Shown here: positions 1-5,769 of the stretch, in pieces | Numbering within the stretch: the stretch's first letter is position 1 | Layout of the letters: the number at the start of each line of letters is the position of its first letter | Assembly (NCBI GenBank): GCA_021846145.1 | Contig: JAJZCJ010000208.1 | Coordinates: 1-5,769 of the forward strand | Reading direction: 5' to 3' | Source: Bacillota bacterium | Lineage (GTDB): Bacteria; Bacillota; Bacilli; Alicyclobacillales; SLC66 | DNA: 5,769 nt | Translations under genes and position numbers: made by a program | Notes under the pieces: model-generated | Database searches by the model: none | Told to the model about the DNA's origin: nothing | The model's input: the letters and a program-made list of their open reading frames with translations, nothing else

Positions 1-220
1 GTGGCCAACCACCGAATCCCGCCTCACTATAGCATAAAAATTTTTCTATGTCCAGTCATAATTTGCTACGTTGTAGTGTTAAAATCAAATTTAATATTAA
101 AAATTAGACCAATATTATACAGCTATTTCCTTAAAATATATTAATTTGTTATTAATGACATTAAATCAAATAACAAAAAAGATAAAAATTCAACCCAATA
201 TAAAAAATTTCATTTAATCA

Positions 221-251
221 TGGACAAAAATCCCTTTCATTCTGCTATAAT
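221..251 (+). promoter_or_regulatory. Predicted sigma-A-type promoter of the type III operon
   Basis: A perfect TATAAT -10 box lies at 246-251, preceded by TG at 243-244 (TGC-TATAAT), which makes it an extended -10. TGGACA at 221-226 matches the -35 consensus TTGACA at 5 of 6 positions. The 19-base spacer is slightly long, and the extended -10 could compensate for it. Transcription would start near 257-260, leaving an untranslated leader of roughly 27 bases. It is the only good promoter seen ahead of the four closely packed genes, so it probably drives them all. The AT-rich DNA upstream could act as an UP element; that is an inference. Confidence 0.7.
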
Positions 252-273
252 GACAAAAATGTATAGATAGACT

Positions 274-282
274 GGAGGGTGG
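274..282 (+). promoter_or_regulatory. Ribosome binding site of the CARF effector gene
   Basis: GGAGGGTGG at 274-282 is a strong Shine-Dalgarno sequence. Its GGAGG core ends 7 bases before the ATG at 286, an ideal spacing, and this fixes the start of the first gene. Confidence 0.85.
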
Positions 283-285
283 TTT

Positions 286-1704
286 ATGTCAGAAATCGCT
301 GAAAAAGCTGATTATTTGTTACAATATTATCAAAGCAACAAATTATGTATTGATACCATACCGAAATATCAGATTATACTTGTTGGTTCAAATCCCCTCC
401 CTGCCTATGTGGCTGTTCATATGCTTCAGCCAGCCGAGGTTGTGTTTTTGGTTGGTACTAAAGGACAATCACACCAAATTGCGCAAAGAATCCAGGAAGT
501 CGTCAGAGATGAAGGAATTACAAGTGATGTACGTACTTTGGAATTAGGCTCTGCCAATAGTTTTCTAGATATAGATGAATTGATGAATCAACTAAGCAAA
601 AGCATTGATTTGAAGGTAGCGGGGATCAATTACACTGGTGGAACCAAGATGATGGCCGTTCATTTTTATCGAAAATTATATGAGTTAGGATCGCTAAAGA
701 AATACCCCCATTATTCAACTTATGTATCATCTGAGAATAATAAGCTGTTATTTGATGGGTTCGATAATGCGATTGATCTGCTAGGGAATACCAAATTAAG
801 CATGGGAAATATGTTAAAGATTCATAGAGTGGAGTTTAAGAAGAAAGTAGACAATTTTATAGAAAGATTCCTTTCACAGGATCACATCCAATTTGCGAAA
901 GTCGTCTATGACGACCTAAAGCGTATTTATGATCAAAATAAAAATGAGAATGACAATTCAAAATTCGATTACCAAGAATTAATTAAAGACATCGTGTTCC
1001 CCTATGACAAAAACAGGGAAAAGGATAAATCTCATGAGCATTTCGAACTTATTAGTGGGTTTCTGCAACGGGAACTCAACGTTCGATGGATTGGCTTAAC
1101 GCAATACATCCGTGAAATGGAGCCCGATCTTGAGGTCTTGCGTGTGAAAGACGTGGCCAATTTATATTTATCATCAAGTGGGAAGCCCAAAGGGTATTTC
1201 GATAAATTAACTAAATTAAGTAATAGCAGTCTTGAATTATTTAAAGATTTTTACGATTGGTGGTCTGCCAAGTGGCAAGAATTCTATGTTTATAGTGTCT
1301 TAAACAGCCCAGAAGCGATTCAGAGGATTGGAATCAATGTGGTGGACGGGCTACCACAGTCACTGAATTCTGTTGAAGTCGTTTTTGATGACGATAAATC
1401 AGTTAATCCATTCGAACTTGATCATGTCTTTATTCGATCACATATTCCTTATATTATCTCGTGCACTACAGACCCTGGCGAATTGGTCAAGGGTAAGCTG
1501 TTTGAGGTTCAATCTAGATCGAGAATTCTTGGCGGGGATCATGCAAAATTTGCCATGATTTCATTTATTAACGATAAACAACATCTTGAAGTCACACTGA
1601 AAAGACGTTGGGATGGTTACGAGAATTATATAGTGATGGGCGTTGACGATTTTTTTGACGACAACTTTGCTGAGAATTTAATTCAATGGGCTGCAAATAG
1701 TTAA
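286..1704 (+). CDS. CARF-domain effector with PD-(D/E)xK-like nuclease domain (Card1/Can2-type)
   Basis: This 472-residue protein is the predicted cyclic-oligoadenylate-activated effector of the operon. Residues about 26-170 look like a CARF domain: a beta strand followed by LVGSNPLPAYVAV (32-44), and the ligand-pocket motif NYTGGTKMMAVH (115-126), which is characteristic of the DUF1887/Card1/Can2 group. Residues about 180-325 are charged and mostly helical, a linker of unknown role. The C-terminal third fits a PD-(D/E)xK fold: helix glutamate E332 in WQEFYVY, D379 in FELDHVF, then a strand ending ISCTT (391-395) where a canonical enzyme would have E-x-K. A conserved-looking KGKLFEV...R..GGDHAK block (402-421) follows and may supply the missing catalytic residues. 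No signal peptide, membrane segment or HEPN R-x4-6-H motif is seen. Start ATG 286 has a strong ribosome binding site. The gene is first in the operon, just ahead of cas10, and is more AT-rich than its neighbours. CARF assignment is firm; nuclease activity is uncertain. Confidence 0.85.
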   Translation: MSEIAEKADYLLQYYQSNKLCIDTIPKYQIILVGSNPLPAYVAVHMLQPAEVVFLVGTKGQSHQIAQRIQEVVRDEGITSDVRTLELGSANSFLDIDELMNQLSKSIDLKVAGINYTGGTKMMAVHFYRKLYELGSLKKYPHYSTYVSSENNKLLFDGFDNAIDLLGNTKLSMGNMLKIHRVEFKKKVDNFIERFLSQDHIQFAKVVYDDLKRIYDQNKNENDNSKFDYQELIKDIVFPYDKNREKDKSHEHFELISGFLQRELNVRWIGLTQYIREMEPDLEVLRVKDVANLYLSSSGKPKGYFDKLTKLSNSSLELFKDFYDWWSAKWQEFYVYSVLNSPEAIQRIGINVVDGLPQSLNSVEVVFDDDKSVNPFELDHVFIRSHIPYIISCTTDPGELVKGKLFEVQSRSRILGGDHAKFAMISFINDKQHLEVTLKRRWDGYENYIVMGVDDFFDDNFAENLIQWAANS

Positions 1705-1713
1705 ATTCATTAA

Positions 1714-1722
1714 AAGGGGTGA
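1714..1722 (+). promoter_or_regulatory. Ribosome binding site that decides the cas10 start
   Basis: AAGGGGTGA at 1714-1722 matches the Shine-Dalgarno consensus AGGAGGTGA with two differences. It abuts the ATG at 1723, which leaves only 3 bases after the core GGGG and is too close for efficient initiation. It leaves 9 bases before the in-frame GTG at 1729, which is acceptable. GTG 1729 is therefore preferred, with ATG 1723 (two residues longer) as the alternative. Confidence 0.55.
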
Positions 1723-1728
1723 ATGCGA

Positions 1729-3462
1729 GTGGTCATTGTGATGATCGATGCACTGCAAATCCAGCAGTTCATCTTCTTTAGCAACAAACTCAAGGATATT
1801 GTGGGTGCATCCAATATCGTCAAAGAGGTCACGGATCACTGGATCGAGGAAATTCTGATGGAAGAAATGTTTCATGAGAATCCGGGGGCGGTCGTTCTTG
1901 ATTCTGGCGACGAGCATACGCAGCGATCCATTTTTCACGATCCTGAAGTGGCGGTTGAAGTGGTATTTCGCGGTGGTGGCAATGCGCAACTCTTGTTTCG
2001 TGACAAGCAAGTGGCCATTAACTTTAAACTCAAGTTTGAAGAAAGAACCATTCTGGAAGCGCCAGGTTTGCAGGTGGCCGTTGCCTATTACGAGTTGAAT
2101 GACAAAGAAACTCTATACCATGGGTTTAAGGCGGCGCAGGATTGCATGAGTGCAACGAAGGATTCCTATATCCCCTTGCACGATTCCACCACCATGGGAA
2201 TCCATGAAATTTGTTCTTTTTCTGGCCAAGTTGCGACACAAATTGACCAGAGCGGCGAAAATGATGAGCGCCAACCAATTAGTCAAGAGATTTTTATAAA
2301 ACGCAATGTAGCACGGAAACCCCAAAAATACTTATTTGATCTTCAGGAAAAGATCCGTGATCTGCAAAACGCTTATCACCTCAACGATTATGAGTTGGAG
2401 ATGCCGCTTGAATTCGATCAATTGGGCAGAAGCAAGGGAGAAAACAGTTATATTGGCATTGTCCACATGGACGGCAATGGGATCGGAAAACGTTTTATCA
2501 ACGCCACGAAACCTTTTGGAGAAATGATTGGCGAACAGGAAGTATCCAGCAGAACGGGTTATGTGAATAAACTGAGAATTACTTCTCAACAATCGACGAA
2601 GATTAATTTTCAAGCCGTATCCTCCATTCTGGAATCCATTATTAGTAATATTCGTTATGATAAAGAAGAAAATGGACTAAAGATAGCGGATCTTTTCCTT
2701 TTGAAAAGGGATGAGAACCATGTGAATAAGTATTACTTGCCGATTCGTATGATTGTCTATGGTGGCGATGATATTACGTTTGTGGCAGATGGTCGCTTGG
2801 CTTTGGAACTCGCGGCGATTGGAGTAAAGGCGTTTGAAAAGACTTTGGAAGATGGGGAACACATCAGTGCTGCCGCTGGCATCGCGTTGATCAAGTCGCG
2901 AGCACCATTTTATGAGGGATATGAATGGGCAGAAACGCTGTGTACTCATACGAAACAAATGATTAAGGACGAGAGATTTAAGGAGCAGAATCAGTTCCAG
3001 TGGACGCCTTCCGCGATGGATTGGGTGATTGCGGAAGAGAATGCCTCTGAGTGGTTGGATCAAAGACCCAAGGGGTTGAGTATGAAACCCTACTTGCTCT
3101 CCAAGCATCCCAATCATGACTCTCCAGTTGACACAGTGGGCAATTGGGCTTGGCTACGCGATCGGGTGTTGGCAAAAGCGCGCGCGACCATTCAAGATGT
3201 TGGCGATGGTGTGGATGATAATCTTGAACGTTCCAGAAAATCGAAGTTCCGGCACATGGTCACCACGATGTATAAGGGCGAAGAGTTTGTGAAAGAAGAG
3301 TTTGACAGATGGAAAGACCTGCGTATTGATTTTCCATTCGAATGGCTTAGAAATCTCACAAACGCTTACGTCTACGAAGGTATAGAAAAGGCAACGCCTT
3401 TTATTGATGCGATGGAGATTTTTGATTTTATGCCGAAAACGTCACTGGAGGGAGAGGCATGA
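1729..3462 (+). CDS. cas10: Cas10, type III CRISPR large subunit, HD-less with active-type GGDD palm
   Basis: This 577-residue protein is the predicted signal-generating subunit of the type III complex, converting ATP to cyclic oligoadenylates on target RNA binding. Numbering from GTG 1729, the first palm domain starts at once with IQQFIFFSNKLKDIVGAS (11-28) and includes FRGGGNAQLLF (80-90), both typical of Cas10/Cmr2 proteins. The second palm carries HMDGNGIG (246-253) and YGGDD (344-348), giving the metal-binding aspartates of an active cyclase, followed by the usual AGIALIK...P...AE block (383-403). The C-terminal part is helical, like domain D4. There is no N-terminal HD phosphohydrolase domain, and no CxxC zinc-finger pair, between the palms or elsewhere. 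Loss of HD is common in subtype III-D. The stop overlaps the start of the next gene by 4 bases (ATGA). ATG 1723 is an alternative start. Confidence 0.93.
   Translation: MVIVMIDALQIQQFIFFSNKLKDIVGASNIVKEVTDHWIEEILMEEMFHENPGAVVLDSGDEHTQRSIFHDPEVAVEVVFRGGGNAQLLFRDKQVAINFKLKFEERTILEAPGLQVAVAYYELNDKETLYHGFKAAQDCMSATKDSYIPLHDSTTMGIHEICSFSGQVATQIDQSGENDERQPISQEIFIKRNVARKPQKYLFDLQEKIRDLQNAYHLNDYELEMPLEFDQLGRSKGENSYIGIVHMDGNGIGKRFINATKPFGEMIGEQEVSSRTGYVNKLRITSQQSTKINFQAVSSILESIISNIRYDKEENGLKIADLFLLKRDENHVNKYYLPIRMIVYGGDDITFVADGRLALELAAIGVKAFEKTLEDGEHISAAAGIALIKSRAPFYEGYEWAETLCTHTKQMIKDERFKEQNQFQWTPSAMDWVIAEENASEWLDQRPKGLSMKPYLLSKHPNHDSPVDTVGNWAWLRDRVLAKARATIQDVGDGVDDNLERSRKSKFRHMVTTMYKGEEFVKEEFDRWKDLRIDFPFEWLRNLTNAYVYEGIEKATPFIDAMEIFDFMPKTSLEGEA
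3447..3454 (+). promoter_or_regulatory. Ribosome binding site of csm3, inside the 3' end of cas10
   Basis: GGAGGGAG at 3447-3454 has its GGAGG core 7 bases before ATG 3459. It lies within the last codons of cas10, consistent with translational coupling through the ATGA stop-start overlap. Confidence 0.8.
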
Positions 3463-4169
3463 GCCAAATTGCACGCTTGAGAGTGGAATTACTGTCCGAA
3501 ACCACGTTTGGCAGCGACAAAATGAGTCATGAAGATGTTGACAGCGAAGTGGTGTGCGATGAATTCGGCATACCGTATATTCCTGCGCGAACGATAAAGG
3601 GGCTTTTGGTTGAAGAGTCTGAACAATACTGCGCACATCTTGCCAGTATGAAGCATGAGCAAGCTGAACACTGGCGAATGGTGGCGCAAAAACTATTTGG
3701 CAAGCCGGGATCTGTAAAAAGCACCATTAACATCGGTAACGCCGAGGTAGAGGAACGACTGAAACGACAAATACAATTCAGTGTTCAATTCCGAAAGGGC
3801 ATGGCGGTAAATGAGGAAAGGGTTCATAATCGAACGCTATCTTGGCAGGACATTCTTGGCGGATTTACGACGGTCAGGTACCAGACGGCGATTGATCCGG
3901 CGACTGGTACTGCCAAAAAGCACTCGCTTCGATCGACGCGAGTCATAGTGCCTGGGTGGTCGTTATACGCTGACATCGATTGGTTGCGAGAACCCACGGA
4001 TCATGAAGAAGCACTGGTCGCTATCAGTGCAATTGCCGTACGTCGGGCGGGAACTCAGCGCAATCGGGGAAGAGGGAGAATCCAGATTCGATGTTTCAAT
4101 CAGAAGGATCAGGATGTCACCTCCTCGCTGTTGGCACGATGGGAGAAATTGCTGGGGGTGAGCCTGTGA
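3459..4169 (+). CDS. csm3: Csm3-like Cas7 RAMP subunit with predicted target-RNA slicer residue
   Basis: This 236-residue protein is a single-domain RAMP/Cas7, the size of ordinary Csm3. It is expected to line the crRNA backbone and cut target RNA. Residues 26-48 align with the Csm3 segment around the catalytic aspartate: VDSEVVCDEFGIPYIPARTIKG corresponds to the family's IDSPVIxDxxxxxPxIPGSSLKG pattern, placing D28 where the known slicer aspartate sits (D33 in Streptococcus thermophilus Csm3, from memory of the family). Other typical features are KLFG (78-81), the TVRYQTAID..TGTAKKHSLRS stretch (138-159) and the arginine/glycine-rich loop RRAGTQRNRGRGRIQI (195-210), which resembles the RNA-binding glycine-rich loop of RAMPs. 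It overlaps cas10 by 4 bases and csx10 by 4 bases. III-D operons usually carry further Cas7 genes, which would lie beyond the window. It could equally be labelled a generic III-D Cas7. Confidence 0.9.
   Translation: MSQIARLRVELLSETTFGSDKMSHEDVDSEVVCDEFGIPYIPARTIKGLLVEESEQYCAHLASMKHEQAEHWRMVAQKLFGKPGSVKSTINIGNAEVEERLKRQIQFSVQFRKGMAVNEERVHNRTLSWQDILGGFTTVRYQTAIDPATGTAKKHSLRSTRVIVPGWSLYADIDWLREPTDHEEALVAISAIAVRRAGTQRNRGRGRIQIRCFNQKDQDVTSSLLARWEKLLGVSL
4154..4161 (+). promoter_or_regulatory. Ribosome binding site that decides the csx10 start
   Basis: GGGGGTGA at 4154-4161 resembles GGAGGTGA with one change. Its core ends 7 bases before GTG 4166, which overlaps the csm3 stop as GTGA. The in-frame ATG at 4178 would be 19 bases away, so GTG 4166 is the better start. 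Confidence 0.7.
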
Positions 4170-5769
4170 GGGCGTTGATGTATCGCATCGATTTAGAGTC
4201 GCCCGTTATTATACGAACCTTTGGAACCGATCCTAATGGAACCAAAACTCTCCACTACATTACCGGGTCTGCCATTCGTGGCGCTTTTGCAGCCAAGTAC
4301 CAGAGGGGTCTTATCTCTCCCATTGACGATTTGGCGATAGACAACGAGTTTAGACGATTGTTTTTGTCTGATGATGTCCGCTTCTTAAACGCTTATCCCG
4401 TTTCTGAACAGGATCCATGGCGTCGGTCATTGCCTTATCCTTTCTCCATTCACCAAGACAAAGAGAAGAAATGGAAGGTGGGGCAATTAGATTTTTCGGC
4501 ACCTGTCCACTCAGAAACCTTGCAAAAAAGAAAAGGTGACGTGCAATGGAAGAAAGAACGAGAACTTTTCGTGACGGTGAATTTAGAAGAAAGTAAAATG
4601 ACAAAATTGGCTGTAAAAACCGGCAATGCAAAACATATCGCTGTCAATCGGGATAAGGGTCGTCCTATTGGTGAAGGCGGTACATTGTATCATTATCAGT
4701 TTATTCAAAAAGGACAATCATTTATCGGTGTGATACTGCTCGAAGATGAAGCGGAGGTTCTCGAAGGAACGTTGCGTCACTTGGCCGAAATGGGCGATAA
4801 AAGGTTGCGCTTGGGTCGTGCCAGCCATACCGGATACGGCGGCAACGCCAAATTGGAATTCCAGAAATCTTCTGTCGATTTTGCATCTGAAGTGGAGATG
4901 TGTATGAAAGATGAAGAGTTGGACTGGGATCCTGTCATCGAAGAACAACTGGAGAAACAACAAATTACGATTGAACTTCTATCAGACTATGTACCATGCG
5001 ATGGGGATCAACCCTTGCAGTCGTTAGTGCGCGAACTTAAAGATCAGCTTGGTGTGATCGACAACTACGTTTCTAATCGGACATTTGTACAGACGCGAAC
5101 CATATCTGGCTATAACTCGACCTGGAAATTGCCATTACCGCAACGGCTTGGGCTCGCAATGGGCAGTGTCGTAACGTTGAGAATTTTAAAACCTGTTCAT
5201 TCTGACGAGATCGTGGACAAGTTGCGACAAATAGAAATTGAGGGGCTTGGCGGTCGTTTGAATGAAGGTTTTGGAAGGGTCACGATCCATCTTGCAGGCA
5301 ACAAGCTTGAATGGAATATGGTAGAGTCTTTAGGCATCTTCTCGAAGAATAAGTATTATGAAAATTCCAAGGAGATTCTTGAAATTACTTCAACAGTTAC
5401 GGAGAATCCACAGGCCGCTCGCTTGGCGATACGCTTGCTTGAAAGAAAGGTATACGAATCCCTGAGTCAATTAGTGGATCATTTGGCGACAAACGCAACT
5501 GGGTTACAAAATCGAAGCGTGCTGGGACGGATGCGCCAAATTCTTCGTGCCGCTTCGAACCGTGGCGATATTCTCAAGCAATTGGGATCAATGGCAAAAA
5601 CACAAAAAAAACCTGCCTATCAGCAATTGTCTGCAATTCGACTGCAAGGTAAAAATGTTCAAAATACAACTGCATGGGATTTTATCCACAACCTATTGAA
5701 GGAAAATCAGACTGAACAATGGGTCTGGCAGTTGATCAACTTCCATAAAATCGTGGGATCCCAAGGGGT
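4166..5769 (+). CDS. csx10: Csx10, Cas5-like RAMP subunit of type III-D, 3' end cut by window edge
   Basis: The reading frame is open from GTG 4166 to the end of the window (534 complete codons, no stop), so the protein is incomplete here. It matches Csx10, the large Cas5-like RAMP of subtype III-D thought to hold the crRNA 5' handle. Visible landmarks are: N-terminal strand YRIDLESPVIIR (6-17), ITGSAIRGAFAAKY (32-45), VRFLNAYP (about 70-77), RLGRASHTGYGG (215-226), RTISGYN (311-317) followed by WKLPLPQRLGLAMGSV (320-335), and the glycine-rich GGRLNEGFGRV (362-372). The repeated glycine-rich loops suggest two RAMP folds. From about 414 onward the chain looks entirely helical, with no recognised catalytic motif. 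The start overlaps the csm3 stop by 4 bases (GTGA), implying coupled translation. Assignment to Csx10 is strong and is the main reason for calling III-D; the true C-terminus cannot be seen. Confidence 0.88.
   Translation, partial: MRALMYRIDLESPVIIRTFGTDPNGTKTLHYITGSAIRGAFAAKYQRGLISPIDDLAIDNEFRRLFLSDDVRFLNAYPVSEQDPWRRSLPYPFSIHQDKEKKWKVGQLDFSAPVHSETLQKRKGDVQWKKERELFVTVNLEESKMTKLAVKTGNAKHIAVNRDKGRPIGEGGTLYHYQFIQKGQSFIGVILLEDEAEVLEGTLRHLAEMGDKRLRLGRASHTGYGGNAKLEFQKSSVDFASEVEMCMKDEELDWDPVIEEQLEKQQITIELLSDYVPCDGDQPLQSLVRELKDQLGVIDNYVSNRTFVQTRTISGYNSTWKLPLPQRLGLAMGSVVTLRILKPVHSDEIVDKLRQIEIEGLGGRLNEGFGRVTIHLAGNKLEWNMVESLGIFSKNKYYENSKEILEITSTVTENPQAARLAIRLLERKVYESLSQLVDHLATNATGLQNRSVLGRMRQILRAASNRGDILKQLGSMAKTQKKPAYQQLSAIRLQGKNVQNTTAWDFIHNLLKENQTEQWVWQLINFHKIVGSQG

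Larger units (their letters stand above)
1..285. other. AT-rich non-coding region upstream of the operon
   Basis: No supportable gene is seen here. The first 30 bases are mixed in composition; from about 31 onward the sequence is very AT-rich, far more so than the coding DNA to the right. It contains several short AT palindromes and repeats: an imperfect palindrome at 33-50 centred on AAAAATTTTT, TTAATATTAA at 91-100, ATTAAT at 140-145 and again at 151-156, and a near repeat TTAAAATCAAAT (79-90) / TTAAATCAAAT (161-171). The region ends in the promoter and ribosome binding site of the CARF gene. No CRISPR repeat or convincing terminator is present. The upstream neighbour is outside the window. 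Confidence 0.7.

Noticed and set aside
1..50. Possible terminator or CRISPR repeat end at the left edge (GTGG..CCAC mini-hairpin at 1-12, A5T5 palindrome at 36-45)
   Set aside because: The stem is only 4 base pairs with no T-run directly after it, the palindrome has almost no G+C, and no unit is repeated at CRISPR-like spacing. The stem could extend beyond the window, but that cannot be seen.
48..107. A 19-codon ORF starting at ATG 48 in the upstream region
   Set aside because: It has no ribosome binding site, lies in very AT-rich DNA and shows no recognisable protein features; it is likely chance.
286..1704. Csx1/Csm6-type HEPN ribonuclease as identity of the CARF protein
   Set aside because: No R-x4-6-H HEPN motif is seen in the C-terminal domain. 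The NYTGGTK motif and the E332/D379 layout fit the DUF1887 Card1/Can2 group better.
1900..1950. HD dipeptide in FHDPEV of Cas10 as a possible HD nuclease motif
   Set aside because: It lies inside the first palm domain, about ten residues before FRGGGN, with none of the surrounding helices or other histidines of an HD domain.
1678..2010. Minus-strand ORF of 110 residues across the effector/cas10 junction
   Set aside because: It lies opposite two well-supported genes, with low-complexity shadow-like sequence and no family resemblance.
2677..3117. Minus-strand ORF of 146 residues inside cas10
   Set aside because: It is antisense to the GGDD-containing part of cas10; the composition is that of a reverse-strand shadow and no ribosome binding site or domain is evident.
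4350..4963. Three minus-strand ORFs opposite csx10
   Set aside because: The + strand frame is continuously open here and carries clear Csx10 motifs, so these are shadows. They stand out only because csx10 has no stop inside the window.

Overview
The window holds the promoter-proximal part of a type III CRISPR-Cas operon, most likely subtype III-D. All four genes lie on the + strand and the last one runs off the right edge. No CRISPR array, cas1/cas2, tRNA, rRNA or insertion sequence is visible. The host is probably a Gram-positive bacterium of the Bacillota: the genes have strong purine-rich Shine-Dalgarno sequences (GGAGGG types), the promoter is sigma-A-like with an extended -10, and GTG starts are used. 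This taxonomic call is an inference from style, not from a marker gene.

Layout. Positions 1-285 are very AT-rich non-coding DNA ending in a promoter (about 221-251) and a strong ribosome binding site. Next come: (1) 286-1704, a CARF-domain protein with a C-terminal PD-(D/E)xK-like nuclease domain of the Card1/Can2 (DUF1887) type, the predicted cyclic-oligoadenylate effector; (2) 1729-3462, a Cas10 with two palm domains and an intact GGDD motif but no HD nuclease domain; (3) 3459-4169, a small single-domain Cas7 (Csm3-like) that keeps the aspartate aligned with the Csm3 slicer residue; (4) 4166-5769, Csx10, the Cas5-like subunit typical of III-D, truncated by the window edge. Genes 1 and 2 are a few bases apart. 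Genes 2/3 and 3/4 overlap by 4 bases, so the set looks like one transcription unit with translational coupling.

Working model. A crRNA-guided backbone of Cas7 and Csx10 (with further subunits expected downstream) recognises a transcript. Cas7 cuts it, and Cas10 converts ATP to cyclic oligoadenylate through its GGDD palm. The CARF protein binds that messenger and activates its nuclease domain. Because Cas10 lacks HD, it has no DNase of its own by this route, so collateral immunity would depend on the CARF effector.

Most unusual points: the effector's canonical E-x-K nuclease motif is replaced by S-C-T with candidate substitute residues just downstream, and the effector gene is clearly more AT-rich than the complex genes, which suggests a separately acquired module. 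The operon type is known. I see no evidence for a wholly new system, but the effector variant deserves attention.
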